A DNA stretch of 64,000 nucleotides, taken from Piliocolobus tephrosceles. Taxonomy: Eukaryota > Chordata > Mammalia > Primates > Cercopithecidae. Shown in pieces: positions 54,510-64,000 of this stretch. Numbering within the stretch: position 1 is the stretch's first letter; every line of letters begins with the position of its first letter. The stretch spans positions 7,663,616-7,727,615 of the forward strand of contig NC_045449.1 in the NCBI RefSeq assembly GCF_002776525.5. The letters run 5' to 3'. Below the pieces are notes generated by a model. That model was not told where the DNA came from. It was given only the letters and a program-made list of their open reading frames with translations, and did no database searches. Made by a program: the position numbers and the translations under genes.

Positions 54510-54800
54510 TTTTTTAGAGACAAGGTCTCACTGTGTTGCCCAGGCTGCAGTGCAGTGGTATAATCATAGCCCACTGCAGGCTCCAGCTCCTGGGCTGAGC
54601 TCTCCTCCTGCCTCAGTTTCCTGAGTAGGTAGGACTACAGGCACGAGCCACCATGCCTGGCTAATTTTTAAACTTTTTTGTAGAGATAGTCTTGCTATGT
54701 TGCTCAGGCTGGTCTTAAACTCCTGGCCTCAAGTGATCCTCCTCTCTTGGCCTCCCAGAGGGCACTGGGATTACAGGTGTGAGTCACTGTATTGGCTGGT
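54510..54800 (-). mobile_element. Old Alu, antisense
   Basis: tttttttagagacaaggtct through to gagtcactgtattggctgg. Confidence 0.85.
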
Positions 54801-54802
54801 TT

Positions 54803-55410
54803 GTATTAAAAAAAATTCAGATAGAATTCATATACCTTATTCACCATTTTAAAGTGAATTCAGGGGTTTTTAGTATACTCACAAAGCTGTGCAAACTATC
54901 ACCCTTATCCAGAATTCCAGACATTTCCATCACCCCAAAAAGAAACCCATATCCATTAGCAGTCCCTCCCATTCTTCCCGCCCCTGAAACCTGCGCAACC
55001 ACTGATCTACTAGTTGCCTATTCTGGACATTTCATATAAATGGCATCAAATAATATGTGGCCTTTTATGTCTAACTTCTCTTACTTAGCATAATGTTTTC
55101 AAAGTTCATCCATCTTGTAGCATGTATCAGTACTCCATTCCTTTTTACGGCTGAATAATATTCCACTGCATGGATACACTGTATTTATCCGTTCCTCAGT
55201 TGCTGGATATTTTTGTTTACACTTTTTGGCTATTATGAATAATGGTTCTATGAAGATTCATGTACAACTTTATGTGTGGACATATGATTCAATTATCTTG
55301 GGTGTACACTTAGTATTAAAACTGCTAGAGACAAGGTCTCACTGTGTTGCCCAGGCTAGGTCATATGGTAGCTCTGTATTTTAACTTTTTGAGGAACTGT
55401 CAGTTTGTAC
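54803..55410 (-). mobile_element. L1 3'-region remnant, antisense
   Basis: aattcagatagaattcatat, gaataatattccactgcatg and gtcatatggtagctctgtat are typical of old L1 read in reverse. It is interrupted by a 31-base Alu-derived insert at 55329-55359. Confidence 0.7.
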
Positions 55411-56020
55411 TCTTCTTGATCCCCATGAAGCATCTAGTATCAATGATCACACCTTCCTTCTGAAGCTGTCTTCTTACTCTACCATATCAACACTACCTGG
55501 TATACTTACCACTTGAACAACTTGTTTTTCTTTGGCTTCTCCTCTCCCCACTTCATCCTTCGAAGTTCCCCCAAGGTTCTGACCTCTACTCTTCACTTGA
55601 TATACAAAAATTCTTACCCTTTAAAGAGGTACCAACTCCTACTATAACCTATCATGAACTTAACACTCCAGCCATATGAGGTCTACATACTACCTACTAA
55701 ATTCTTTATCACACCTAAACTGCCTTTTTTCTTCCTCTGTGCTACACAAATCTCAGTTATTTGTGAGCTAACCTCAAATGCAACTACATATGAAAGTTAT
55801 TTACTTCTTTCCCTGCTCCCAACCAAGAAAGAGCTTTCTTCTCTGAATGCTGATTTTACAGCCCATAACCATCATCACAATCATATATTGCTACTTAGGT
55901 TTTCATGTCTGTTTTATGCCTTATCTCAAAAAATGTCCCTCCTCCCTTCACCTCGTCAATCTCTTGGTCACTAAAAAATTTTCAAATTGCTTTATAAGAT
56001 GTACAATGAAAAAATAATTA
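55411..56020. other. Intergenic, AT-rich
   Basis: Diverged repeat-like sequence; family not assigned. No gene. Confidence 0.45.
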
Positions 56021-56328
56021 GGCCTGGCGCGGTGGCTCAAGCCTGTAATCCCAGCACTTTGGGAGGCCGAGACGGGCGGATCACAAGGTCAGGAGATCGA
56101 GACCATCCTGGCTAACACGGTGAAACCTCGTCTCTACTAAAAAACTACAAAAAACTAGCCGGGTGAGGTGGCGGCGCCTGTAGTCCCAGCTACTTGGGAG
56201 GCTGAGGCAGGAGAATGGCCTAAACCCGGGAGGCGGAGCTTGCAGTGAGCTGAGATCCGGCCACTGCACTCCAGCCTGGGCGACAGAGCAAGACTCCGTC
56301 TCAAAAATAATAATAATAATAATAATAA
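56021..56328 (+). mobile_element. Young AluY (Old World monkey type) with (AAT)n tail
   Basis: ggcctggcgcggtggctcaa through to ccgtctcaaaaataataata. The tail has become an AAT microsatellite. Confidence 0.93.
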
Positions 56329-56852
56329 TTTCCCCTTCCCAATGGCAACTACTGTAGTTTCCTGTATATTCTTCCAGGAATATTCTATGAATATTCACGT
56401 TTTTTTCTTTCATAAATGTTACCATGTTATATATGCTCTTCTGTACCTTCCCTTTTTCCCTCTCATATTTTAATTATTCTTTAAAGTGGAACCTCACTAA
56501 TGTTTTAAAAACTCTAACTACATTACATCTACTGATTGTACTTTGCTTACACATTTTCACTTCAAAGAACCAGAGATTCATTAGGAATTATTTCTTTAGA
56601 GAAGTCATACTACTTTTTATTCCACTTGGCTCCAGTTGCTAATGTAATCAATGAAGCTACTTAATTTTGTTTACATAAATAATAAATACTTTCTCATTGT
56701 AAAAATTCAGAATTATCCATGAAGCAAACAATCCCCCTTGACTATTTTTTCCTGAAAGTAACCAATGCTACCAGTTTAGTATGTATACTTCCAGCATATT
56801 TAAAGGCATTTAAATCCAAATAAATATATCAGTAAAAATATTGTTTTAATTT

Positions 56853-57157
56853 CTTTTTTTTTTTTTTTTTTTTTTGAGACGGAGTCTTGCTCTGTCGCCC
56901 AGGCTGGAGTGCAGTGGCCGGATCTCAGCTCACTGCAAGCTCCGCCCCCCGGGTTTACGCCATTCTCCTGCCTCAGCCTCCCAAGTAGCTGGGACTACAG
57001 GCACCCGCCACCTCGCCCGGCTAGTTTTTTGTATTTTTTAGTAGAGACGGGGTTTCACCGTATTAGCCAGGATGGTCTCGATCTGCTGACCTCGTGATCC
57101 GCCCATCTCGGCCTCCCAAAGTGCTGGGATTACAGGCTTGAGCCACCACGCCCGGCC
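56853..57157 (-). mobile_element. Young AluY (Old World monkey type) with target duplication
   Basis: Long T tail, gtggccggatctcagctcac, ending caccacgcccggcc. TGTTTTAATTTCT occurs on both sides. Confidence 0.94.
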
Positions 57158-57170
57158 TGTTTTAATTTCT

Positions 57171-57992
57171 TTAAACATAAACTAAATGATGTCATAACAT
57201 ATATATTGTTTTACAATTTGCTTGTTTCCATTCAACAATATATTAACCATGTCTCTACATATAGAATTAATTCATTTTTCTTTTTCTTTTCTTTTTAATG
57301 GCCTGTGACACAGCCCCAGGAAATCCTGACAACATGTGCCCCAGTAACTCCTTTTTCTTAATTGCTATGTAGTTTGTTTAGCTATTCCTCACTATTGGAG
57401 ATTTAGGGTGTTTCCAGTTTTTTGCTGTTACAAACAATGTTGTAATGAACAGCTCTGTAATGTCACCCTTTGCACAAGTATGGTGACTGTTTCTCTATAA
57501 TAAATGGTGAGAAGTGGAACTCTGTGTCAGAAAACACTAAGTTTATAAGTATAATAGACACTATTAAATTGGCCTTGCTAGTTCTGCGGTATAGTTGTTA
57601 TAGTTAATAACAGTAATATATGTGACCATCAGTTTCACATATTAGTGTCCTTTAAAACTCTAGGACATCTCATTGACTTAGAACTCATGTAGTATATAGT
57701 AGAAGAACACTAGATTGGAAACTGAAAGATAAAAGTTCAAGCCCTGGTTCTGTCTCTAACTACTAACTTGACCTTAGGTAATCCTTTCAATATTTAGGCC
57801 CCAGTTTCTATACCTATAAAATTAGATTAAAGTGATATTTTCTAAAATATGTACCTATATTAGTAGCATGCAAGATGCTTTTACTTTTATTGATTTTTAT
57901 TTTAATAATTATTGCATTTTAAATTAGGATGAAAAACATAATGACAGTATCAAATGAAAGATTTATGGATATTATTTCTAGCAATAGAAAAT
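57171..57992. other. Intergenic; L1/HAL1-like and MIR remnants
   Basis: 57180-57540 resembles old L1 or HAL1 (tttgctgttacaaacaatgt, gagaagtggaactctgtgtc). 57700-57850 resembles sense MIR (gttcaagccctggttctgtc). No gene. Confidence 0.5.
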
Positions 57993-58290
57993 TTACCTTT
58001 TTTTTTGAGAGGGAGTCTCACTCTTTTGCCCAGGCTGGAGTACAGTGGCGCGATCTGGGCTCACTGCAAGCTCCACCTCCCACGTGCACGCCATTCTCCT
58101 GCCTCAGCCTCTTGAATAGCTGGGATTACAGGTACCCGCCACCACACCCAGCTAATTTTTTTTTGTACTTTTTAGTTGAGACGGGTTTCACCGTGTTAGC
58201 CAGGATAGTCTCGATCTCCTGACCTCGTGATCCGCCCGCTTTGGCTTCCCAAAGTGCTGGGATTACAGGCGTGAGCCACTGCGCCCGGCC
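57993..58290 (-). mobile_element. Alu, antisense
   Basis: ttttttttgagagggagtct through to gccactgcgcccggcc. Confidence 0.9.
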
Positions 58291-58585
58291 AAAATTTAAC
58301 TTTTAAAGAACATTCATTTAAGTTAAAGAAAGGTGAGTGATTTAAAGAAAAATAGTATGCATATAATAGTATAGCTGATATATTAATATGGCAAATCATG
58401 ATTGCGATATACGAAGGACTGAAGTTTCCTCCTTGATGAAATCAAGAACAGGTTAGATTAAAGCAGTAGATCCTAGACTTTTAGATTTTAATGATCAATA
58501 AAATGTAAAAAAAAAAGAAGTTAGTAATCAACATGGGGTTGCTGACTTTTCATTGTGCTGAGTAAGGACATTAAGAACAACAAAG

Positions 58586-58851
58586 CTCATAATCCCAGCA
58601 CTGCGGGAGGCCGAGGCAGGTGGATCACTTGAGATCAGGAGCTCAAGACCAGCGTGGCCAACATGGTAAAATCCTGCCTCTGCTAAAATTCCAAAAAATT
58701 AGCCGGGCGTGGTGGCAGGTGCCTTTAATCCCAGCTGTTTGGGAGGCTGAGGCAGGAGAATGGCTGGAACCCAGGAGGCGCAGGTTGCAGTGAGCCAAGA
58801 TTGTGCCATTGCACTCCAGTCTGGGCAACAAGGGCGAAACTACGTCTCATA
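58586..58851 (+). mobile_element. 5'-truncated Alu, sense
   Basis: ctcataatcccagcactgcg through to actacgtctcataaaaagat. Confidence 0.85.
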
Positions 58852-59546
58852 AAAAGATATTTAAAATTATTTAAAGTGTTTTGTAATTATAAAAGAAGTA
58901 CATGTTGAAAATTTTCAGATTGTACAGTCAGTATAGAGTCATTTCCTTATTCTTTTTCTCCCCCCTCCCGACTAAAATCTACTCACATTCTGCCATACAG
59001 ATCTATCTCAGCTTTAGAAAGGAAGTTTTTGACATTATAAATATGAATATGTATATACATTTAATAATATGTAACATTATAATTTGTAACATAAATATAA
59101 GCATATATACATATATTTATTCTACATAAATATACTATATTTATTCTATATAAAAATATATATCAAAAATATATCCTCTCAGAATAAAGGACAGACTTCT
59201 CCAGGAAAGGACATGTGGCAACCTTTCTTAGCCATTTGAGAACCACTGATTTACAAGACCTTCCATCTCTAAAATACTATGATTAGGTCTAGACTACCCT
59301 GAGTATTTACATGCCTTTCCTTATTATCACTAACCTATATATTTCAAAAGACAATTAGGAATCTCTTTAACATCTCCTTGGGTAGAAAATCATAGATTGC
59401 AAGTGTTTTTTTCAGTCTTTTCATCTGCTTGTTGTATGAGTGCCTGTCTGTGCTCTATTACGGATTACCACTGGCTCCCTACATCAGAGTTTTAACCTGG
59501 GGTCCAAGACTTCAGGGTATTTGTAACGCCATGAAAATATATGTGA

Positions 59547-59584
<38 letters not shown>

Positions 59585-59849
59585 CTTCCCTGGGGAAAGT
59601 TTCTAACTCTCTCCGATCCTAAAAGGTTAGAAACTAGTGCTTTAGATATGTTTCTTGCTTTTACGTTAAATAAATAATCCTATTCTTGGCTTGAGAGTCC
59701 CTTAAAAATTTTTGTCCATTTGCATTTCACAGCTGAATATTTGAGTTCTTTGTTTTCACCTTAATGGTCTTCTCATTAAAACCAAAAAATATTCTCCTCT
59801 AGCAATTAATCATAAGGAATTTAAATTTTTTATTTAATTTTTATTTTTT
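58852..59849. other. Intergenic, AT-rich
   Basis: AT-rich with tata-type runs near 59040-59170. No gene or RNA recognised. Confidence 0.5.
59551..59582 (+). repeat. (TG)n microsatellite
   Basis: Sixteen TG units. Confidence 0.95.
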
Positions 59850-62800
59850 GACATACCGAAAGACAGAAAAAGGCAGAGACTGATGCCCCACAATGAAAGT
59901 GACAGGCAGGGACACAAGCAGCTAGAGACAGTGAGACACACAGGCACAGATAAAAGGCCTAAGGACAGAGAGACTAGACAGGCAAAAGAAATGTAGAGAA
60001 ACCTGGAAACACAGGAGAGACGCAAGAACTGAGCAGACAGAGAAGAGGGATGGCAGAAAAATAGGCTGGCAGGGAGGGAATGGAGACTGACAGAGAAAGC
60101 AGTCAAAATCACCAAAAGGGATGCAGACAGGCAAACAGAGAGAGAGAGAGAGAAAGGGAAGACAGATAAAGGAAGAAAAAATAAGGTAAGAAGGAACACA
60201 AGGTGATAATGGTGTTTTATACAACATAGTGCTTTATAATTTATAAAGTGCTATCACATACATTATTGCAGGCAGACAGGGAGAATCCAGCAGACAGATG
60301 GGGTGATGGAAGGGTACAGGCCAATCAGACAGAAGAGAGGGGAGAGGGCCAATCAGAAAAAGAGGCTAGAATAGAGACCAAGACAGACAGATAAGAAGAA
60401 AGAACCAAGAAAAGAGAAGTAAGAGAGGGAAAGAGGGAAAGAGTGGAGAGACACAAAGATAGAGGCTGAAACAGTTAAACTCAGGAAAACAGGCAGTAAA
60501 AAAGCAGAAATGAAAGAATAGTGCATTGTGTGTACAAGTTTTATTATCATCTTTTTCAAAGAGGCCTGGTTAGAGGCTGTGTCTTTGTCTCCTTCAAAGA
60601 GTTATAAAATGTCTCTAAGGTGGCATGTGAGTGGAGCCAGAAGGCTGGATGAAAAAGGAAAAAAGTTTTAATCAGGAGAAAGATTTTTAGACTAGGAGGA
60701 AGACAAACTTCTTAGGCCTAGGTCAATAACCTAAAGGATCCTAGATTCACATGACCTTACATAATTCATACAGACTAAGTGAGAAAAGCAGGGCAGTCCT
60801 CTCTCTACTCTGTGTGCATGTAAGCTCAGCTTACCGTTACTTATTAACTGTGCCTATATGTATATGGTACTTTTTAGTACTACTGGTGCTTTCATGCCTT
60901 CTCCAATACATATTTCGGTGATGAAGGGACCAACAAAGCTGTCTTGCTGTCATCAGACCACTTACCATGCAGAGCAGACTACATTTGGAGAGAGTAAAGC
61001 CTTCCTGAGCACTCCTCAGGTACTGGTAGTGAACGCATGCAACCAGCAACTAGTCAATCCAAAAGACAAGTGCTTTGGGTAGCACTTGGCAGAATCCAAA
61101 AGACCAGAGATGGCAAGCCCAGCCAAGTTAGTTAGGAGTACTGACAGACTGACAGAGGAAGGAGCATCCAGAAAAACTGGAAGAAAAGTAGGGAGGAGTA
61201 CAGCAAAACACAAGCAAAAGCAAGCAAGCAAAAAGACTTGTGTATGTGTAGACTCTTCTCTGGAGCAGTATCCAGGAAATGTCAAACAGTGGCTGCTTCT
61301 GGGGAGAGGAACTCGGAGACTATGGGAGAAGGATGGGAGAGAGGCTTACTTTTCACAGTACACTTTCTGTACTTTTAAAATGTTGTACCGTAAGTATGTA
61401 CTACCTATTTAGAAGTTAACTGGGAAAAAAGAAACAAAAGAAGAGAGAAAAGCAAGAAGAGATGTGGACAGCAAGAGCCTGCCAAGCAGACAGCAAAAAG
61501 GCAGGAAGGCAGTGAGAGACTGGGAAAATGGCAAAAAGACTGAGGCAGGCAGACTGTCTGAGGAACCAGAAAGACAGAAAAAGAGATAACTGAAATAAAG
61601 GCAAACATGAGAGAAGGCAGGGTAGGGGATGTGGCAAGAAGTTAGATAAGACTTTGAGGCAAAGGAGTTACTGAGAGGTTTAGGGGAGAGAGACTATCCT
61701 CATTGACGGATGTTGGCAGAAAAGAAGCAAAGGAAGAAACTGCTAGTAAGTACGAAGACTAAAGAGAAAAGCCTGAAACGGTGGGATAGCAGCAAATAGG
61801 GCAGACAGGCAAGAGAGATCTAAAGGGAGGCAAGGGAAAAGGAGGAACTTAACAGGCACAAATAAGAGAAGGAACAAGCAGAAGGGCAAGAGAAGAGGCA
61901 AACCAAGATGGGGAGCCGTGGCAGGGCCTGGAAGGTAGACAAACTGAGAGATGCAGGCTAAAAAAGTGATAGAGACAGGCAGGCGGGGAGACAGATGGCT
62001 AGAGAGAGAGTGGTGGGCAAACAGCCAGAGAAGCAGACAGACAACCAGAGAGGAAAAAGAGGCTGCCAGCCAGTCAGGGAGGAGCAGACAGGCAGGCAGG
62101 CAGAACCATAACAGGAGCAAGCAGGTAAAGAGGCAGAAACAAGGAGAGAAGAAGAAAAATCAAGAGGTCAGTAAAGAGAGAGAGAGAGAGAGAAAGAAAG
62201 AAAGAAAGAACAGGGAAGAGATGCAGACAGGCAAAAGGGAGGATGGACAAGGAGAGGGAGAATAAGGCAAATTAGCAAATCCACATGCAAAGCACACTCA
62301 AGAGAGAGAATGACAAATGTTTGTATAGGGATGCACACAGCCACCTTGAGCCACCCGCACCTGCAGATCATGGCACATGTGGCAGGCAGAGGCTCTCAGT
62401 ATAGAGAGAGGGCACAGAGGCAGAGAGGCTGCAGCGCACATGATGCGCAGCGTGGCCCACATTCACGTGGAGACGCTCTTCCCATACACAGTACGATCCA
62501 CAGACACACACAGAAGGGGCCAGAAAGAGGGGGAGTCAGGCACACATGAGGAAGAGCCACACACAGTCAGAGACTGGAAGACAGAAGCAAGCAGAAAGGA
62601 GACAGAGACGGAAAGTCACTTCGAGGTGACAGAGCCTGAGGGTCCGAGGGATGAGAAGGATAGTCTCAGTTAAAAACAAAGACATAAATAGAGATAAGCC
62701 CACATGTAGAAAGAGGGAGATAACCAGATGAACTAGTAAAGAGGGACAGAGAAAGAAGACAGGAGAGCAAAATCGACTGGAAAACTAGAAGAGGAGGAAG

Positions 62801-62870
62801 AGTTAGACTTAGTACAGAAATGATGTGGGAACCAAAGCAAGAGAATTCCAAAGGCCAGGTTGAAAAAAAG
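59850..62870 (+). repeat. Purine-rich AGAC/AGGC-type cryptic simple sequence, about 3 kb
   Basis: Dense, degenerate words CAGACA, GACAGGCA, GGCAGA and GAGAGA, strongest at 59,860-60,210, 60,270-60,520 and 61,430-62,870, with ordinary sequence between (60,210-60,265 and 60,525-61,080). A pure (GA)n/(GAAA)n stretch lies at about 62,176-62,210. Minus-strand frames of about 60-125 codons rich in Leu, Ser, Cys and Phe are by-products, because pyrimidine-rich strands lack stop codons. Confidence 0.7.
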
Positions 62871-64000
62871 AGATGGAAACCAACACCCAATAAAGTGCAT
62901 TAGTGTGGGGAGTGGAACATTAATAAAGAACATTTTAGCTTCATAAACAAAAATGTGCGTCATCTTCCCAGTCACTAATACTTTCTGGTTGCTGCCCACC
63001 TACCCCTCCCTCTCAGGGTGCTCTTGAGCACCGCAGAAGATGGGTGGCCAGCAGTTACACTGGAGAGGTAGAGGAATAGCCCAGAGAGAAATGATTCCAC
63101 AGGCATGGAATGGGAAGCAAGGGAAGGGGCAAAGGGAGATCAAAGGAATGAGAGGAAGCTAGAGTAAGAAAGGGTCAACAACAATGTGAGAGGGTACAAC
63201 TGAGCTATTTGCCCTCCTTCCTTTGCTCCATTTGGCAAGGATCATTTTCTGTCTAGACCTCTCTGAGCAAATCTCTGTATGAGAAAGCTACTTTGGGACT
63301 CCTTTCCAACTGTCCAATTCCTGGTACCACTTTACCATAAACACTGGGGTACAGTTGGAAATCACAGGTCAGAAAGTTAGATGAAAACGCCTAGGTATAA
63401 CCCCTACCTCTGCTTTTTCTCAGTTCCAGCTCCTTTCTCTTTCACGGTACCTCAGTTGCTTCTACTTTATCGGATAGTGTTGGAGATCATGGAGGGAAGG
63501 CAAATATACTGAAACGGAAGAAAAAAGAACATAATTTCATGATCTTCAGATTTGACTCTTTCCTCTTTATCCTAAAAATTTGTTCTATTTACCCCCAAAT
63601 TAATCTCTCAAGTCAGTTGAATTTTACATTCTAGCAATTGGAAGAGGGGAAGCGAGGGAAAGGGGTAAAAGAGTAAAGATAAAATTTACAACAATTATAA
63701 ATCACTGAAAAGGCTGGGTAAAGGGGAGAATCAAACATGGACTCCTTTGAAAAAAAACTCAATCATCGTATCTATTCATATCTCTCCCCCAAAAGTCACC
63801 AGGATTTCTATCACTTTTTTTAAAGAAAGAAGAAAAAAATCCAGTCCCGCTTCTCATTTAAAAGATATGTACACAATTAAATGCGTTGTGACTTCAATGA
63901 GGTATGTAGAAACAGAGTTATATATAAACATATATTTCATCTTTTTCCTTTTCAATGCCTGAAGGGGAAAAAAACCTTCACATCAAACCACTCCCTTCTG
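62871..64000. other. Intergenic right edge
   Basis: No gene, CpG island or clear repeat. In human the CHD3 promoter should lie a little beyond this edge. Confidence 0.5.

Noticed and set aside
59834..62890. Several minus-strand frames rich in Leu, Ser, Cys and Phe that look like hydrophobic peptides
   Set aside because: They occur because the minus strand is pyrimidine-rich and so lacks stop codons; the repeats, not selection, explain them.

Overview
The window is nuclear DNA from a primate. The gene order DNAH2 (3' end) - KDM6B - TMEM88 - NAA38 (minus) - CYB5D1 matches human chromosome 17p13.1, and the intergenic and intronic DNA is dense in Alu. Several young Alus carry variants typical of Old World monkey AluY (a 'ctcaagcctg' 5' end and 'gtggccggatctcagctcactg' in the body). 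I therefore infer a cercopithecid such as a macaque or baboon; species is not resolved. Two runs of exactly 100 N are assembly gaps.

Layout. 1-11,210: the last 12 coding exons of DNAH2 (axonemal inner-arm dynein heavy chain, C-terminal 650 residues), split by a 6.7 kb intron full of Alu copies nested in an old antisense L1. 11.3-24.1 kb: no protein gene; several CpG-rich segments and candidate 5' non-coding exons of KDM6B, including G- and C-homopolymer tracts and a small AGAC-rich tract. 24.2-33.44 kb: complete KDM6B (JMJD3), 20 coding exons giving 1,640 residues, with JmjC iron ligands and the C-terminal zinc cysteines intact. 33.7-34.74 kb: TMEM88, two exons, 159 residues. 35.3-36.1 kb: NAA38 on the minus strand, three exons, 125 residues. 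36.77-40.93 kb: CYB5D1, four coding exons, 228 residues, with a long 3' UTR ending in an L2 element. NAA38 and CYB5D1 diverge from a shared promoter carrying four CGCG palindromes. 41-64 kb: no convincing protein gene; Alu, L1, L2 and MIR copies, an unexplained minus-strand 3'-UTR-like segment, and a roughly 3 kb purine-rich AGAC/AGGC-type tract. In human, CHD3 follows beyond the right edge.

The genes do not form one pathway. DNAH2 and CYB5D1 are linked to motile cilia, KDM6B demethylates H3K27me3, TMEM88 restrains Wnt signalling through Dishevelled, and NAA38 is a NatC N-terminal acetyltransferase subunit. I found no undescribed gene system. The items most worth checking are splicing options in KDM6B, its uORF-bearing leader exon, the promoter palindromes, the CYB5D1 domain lacking heme histidines, and the two unexplained intergenic segments. 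Gene names and lengths are compared with human proteins from memory; no search was run.
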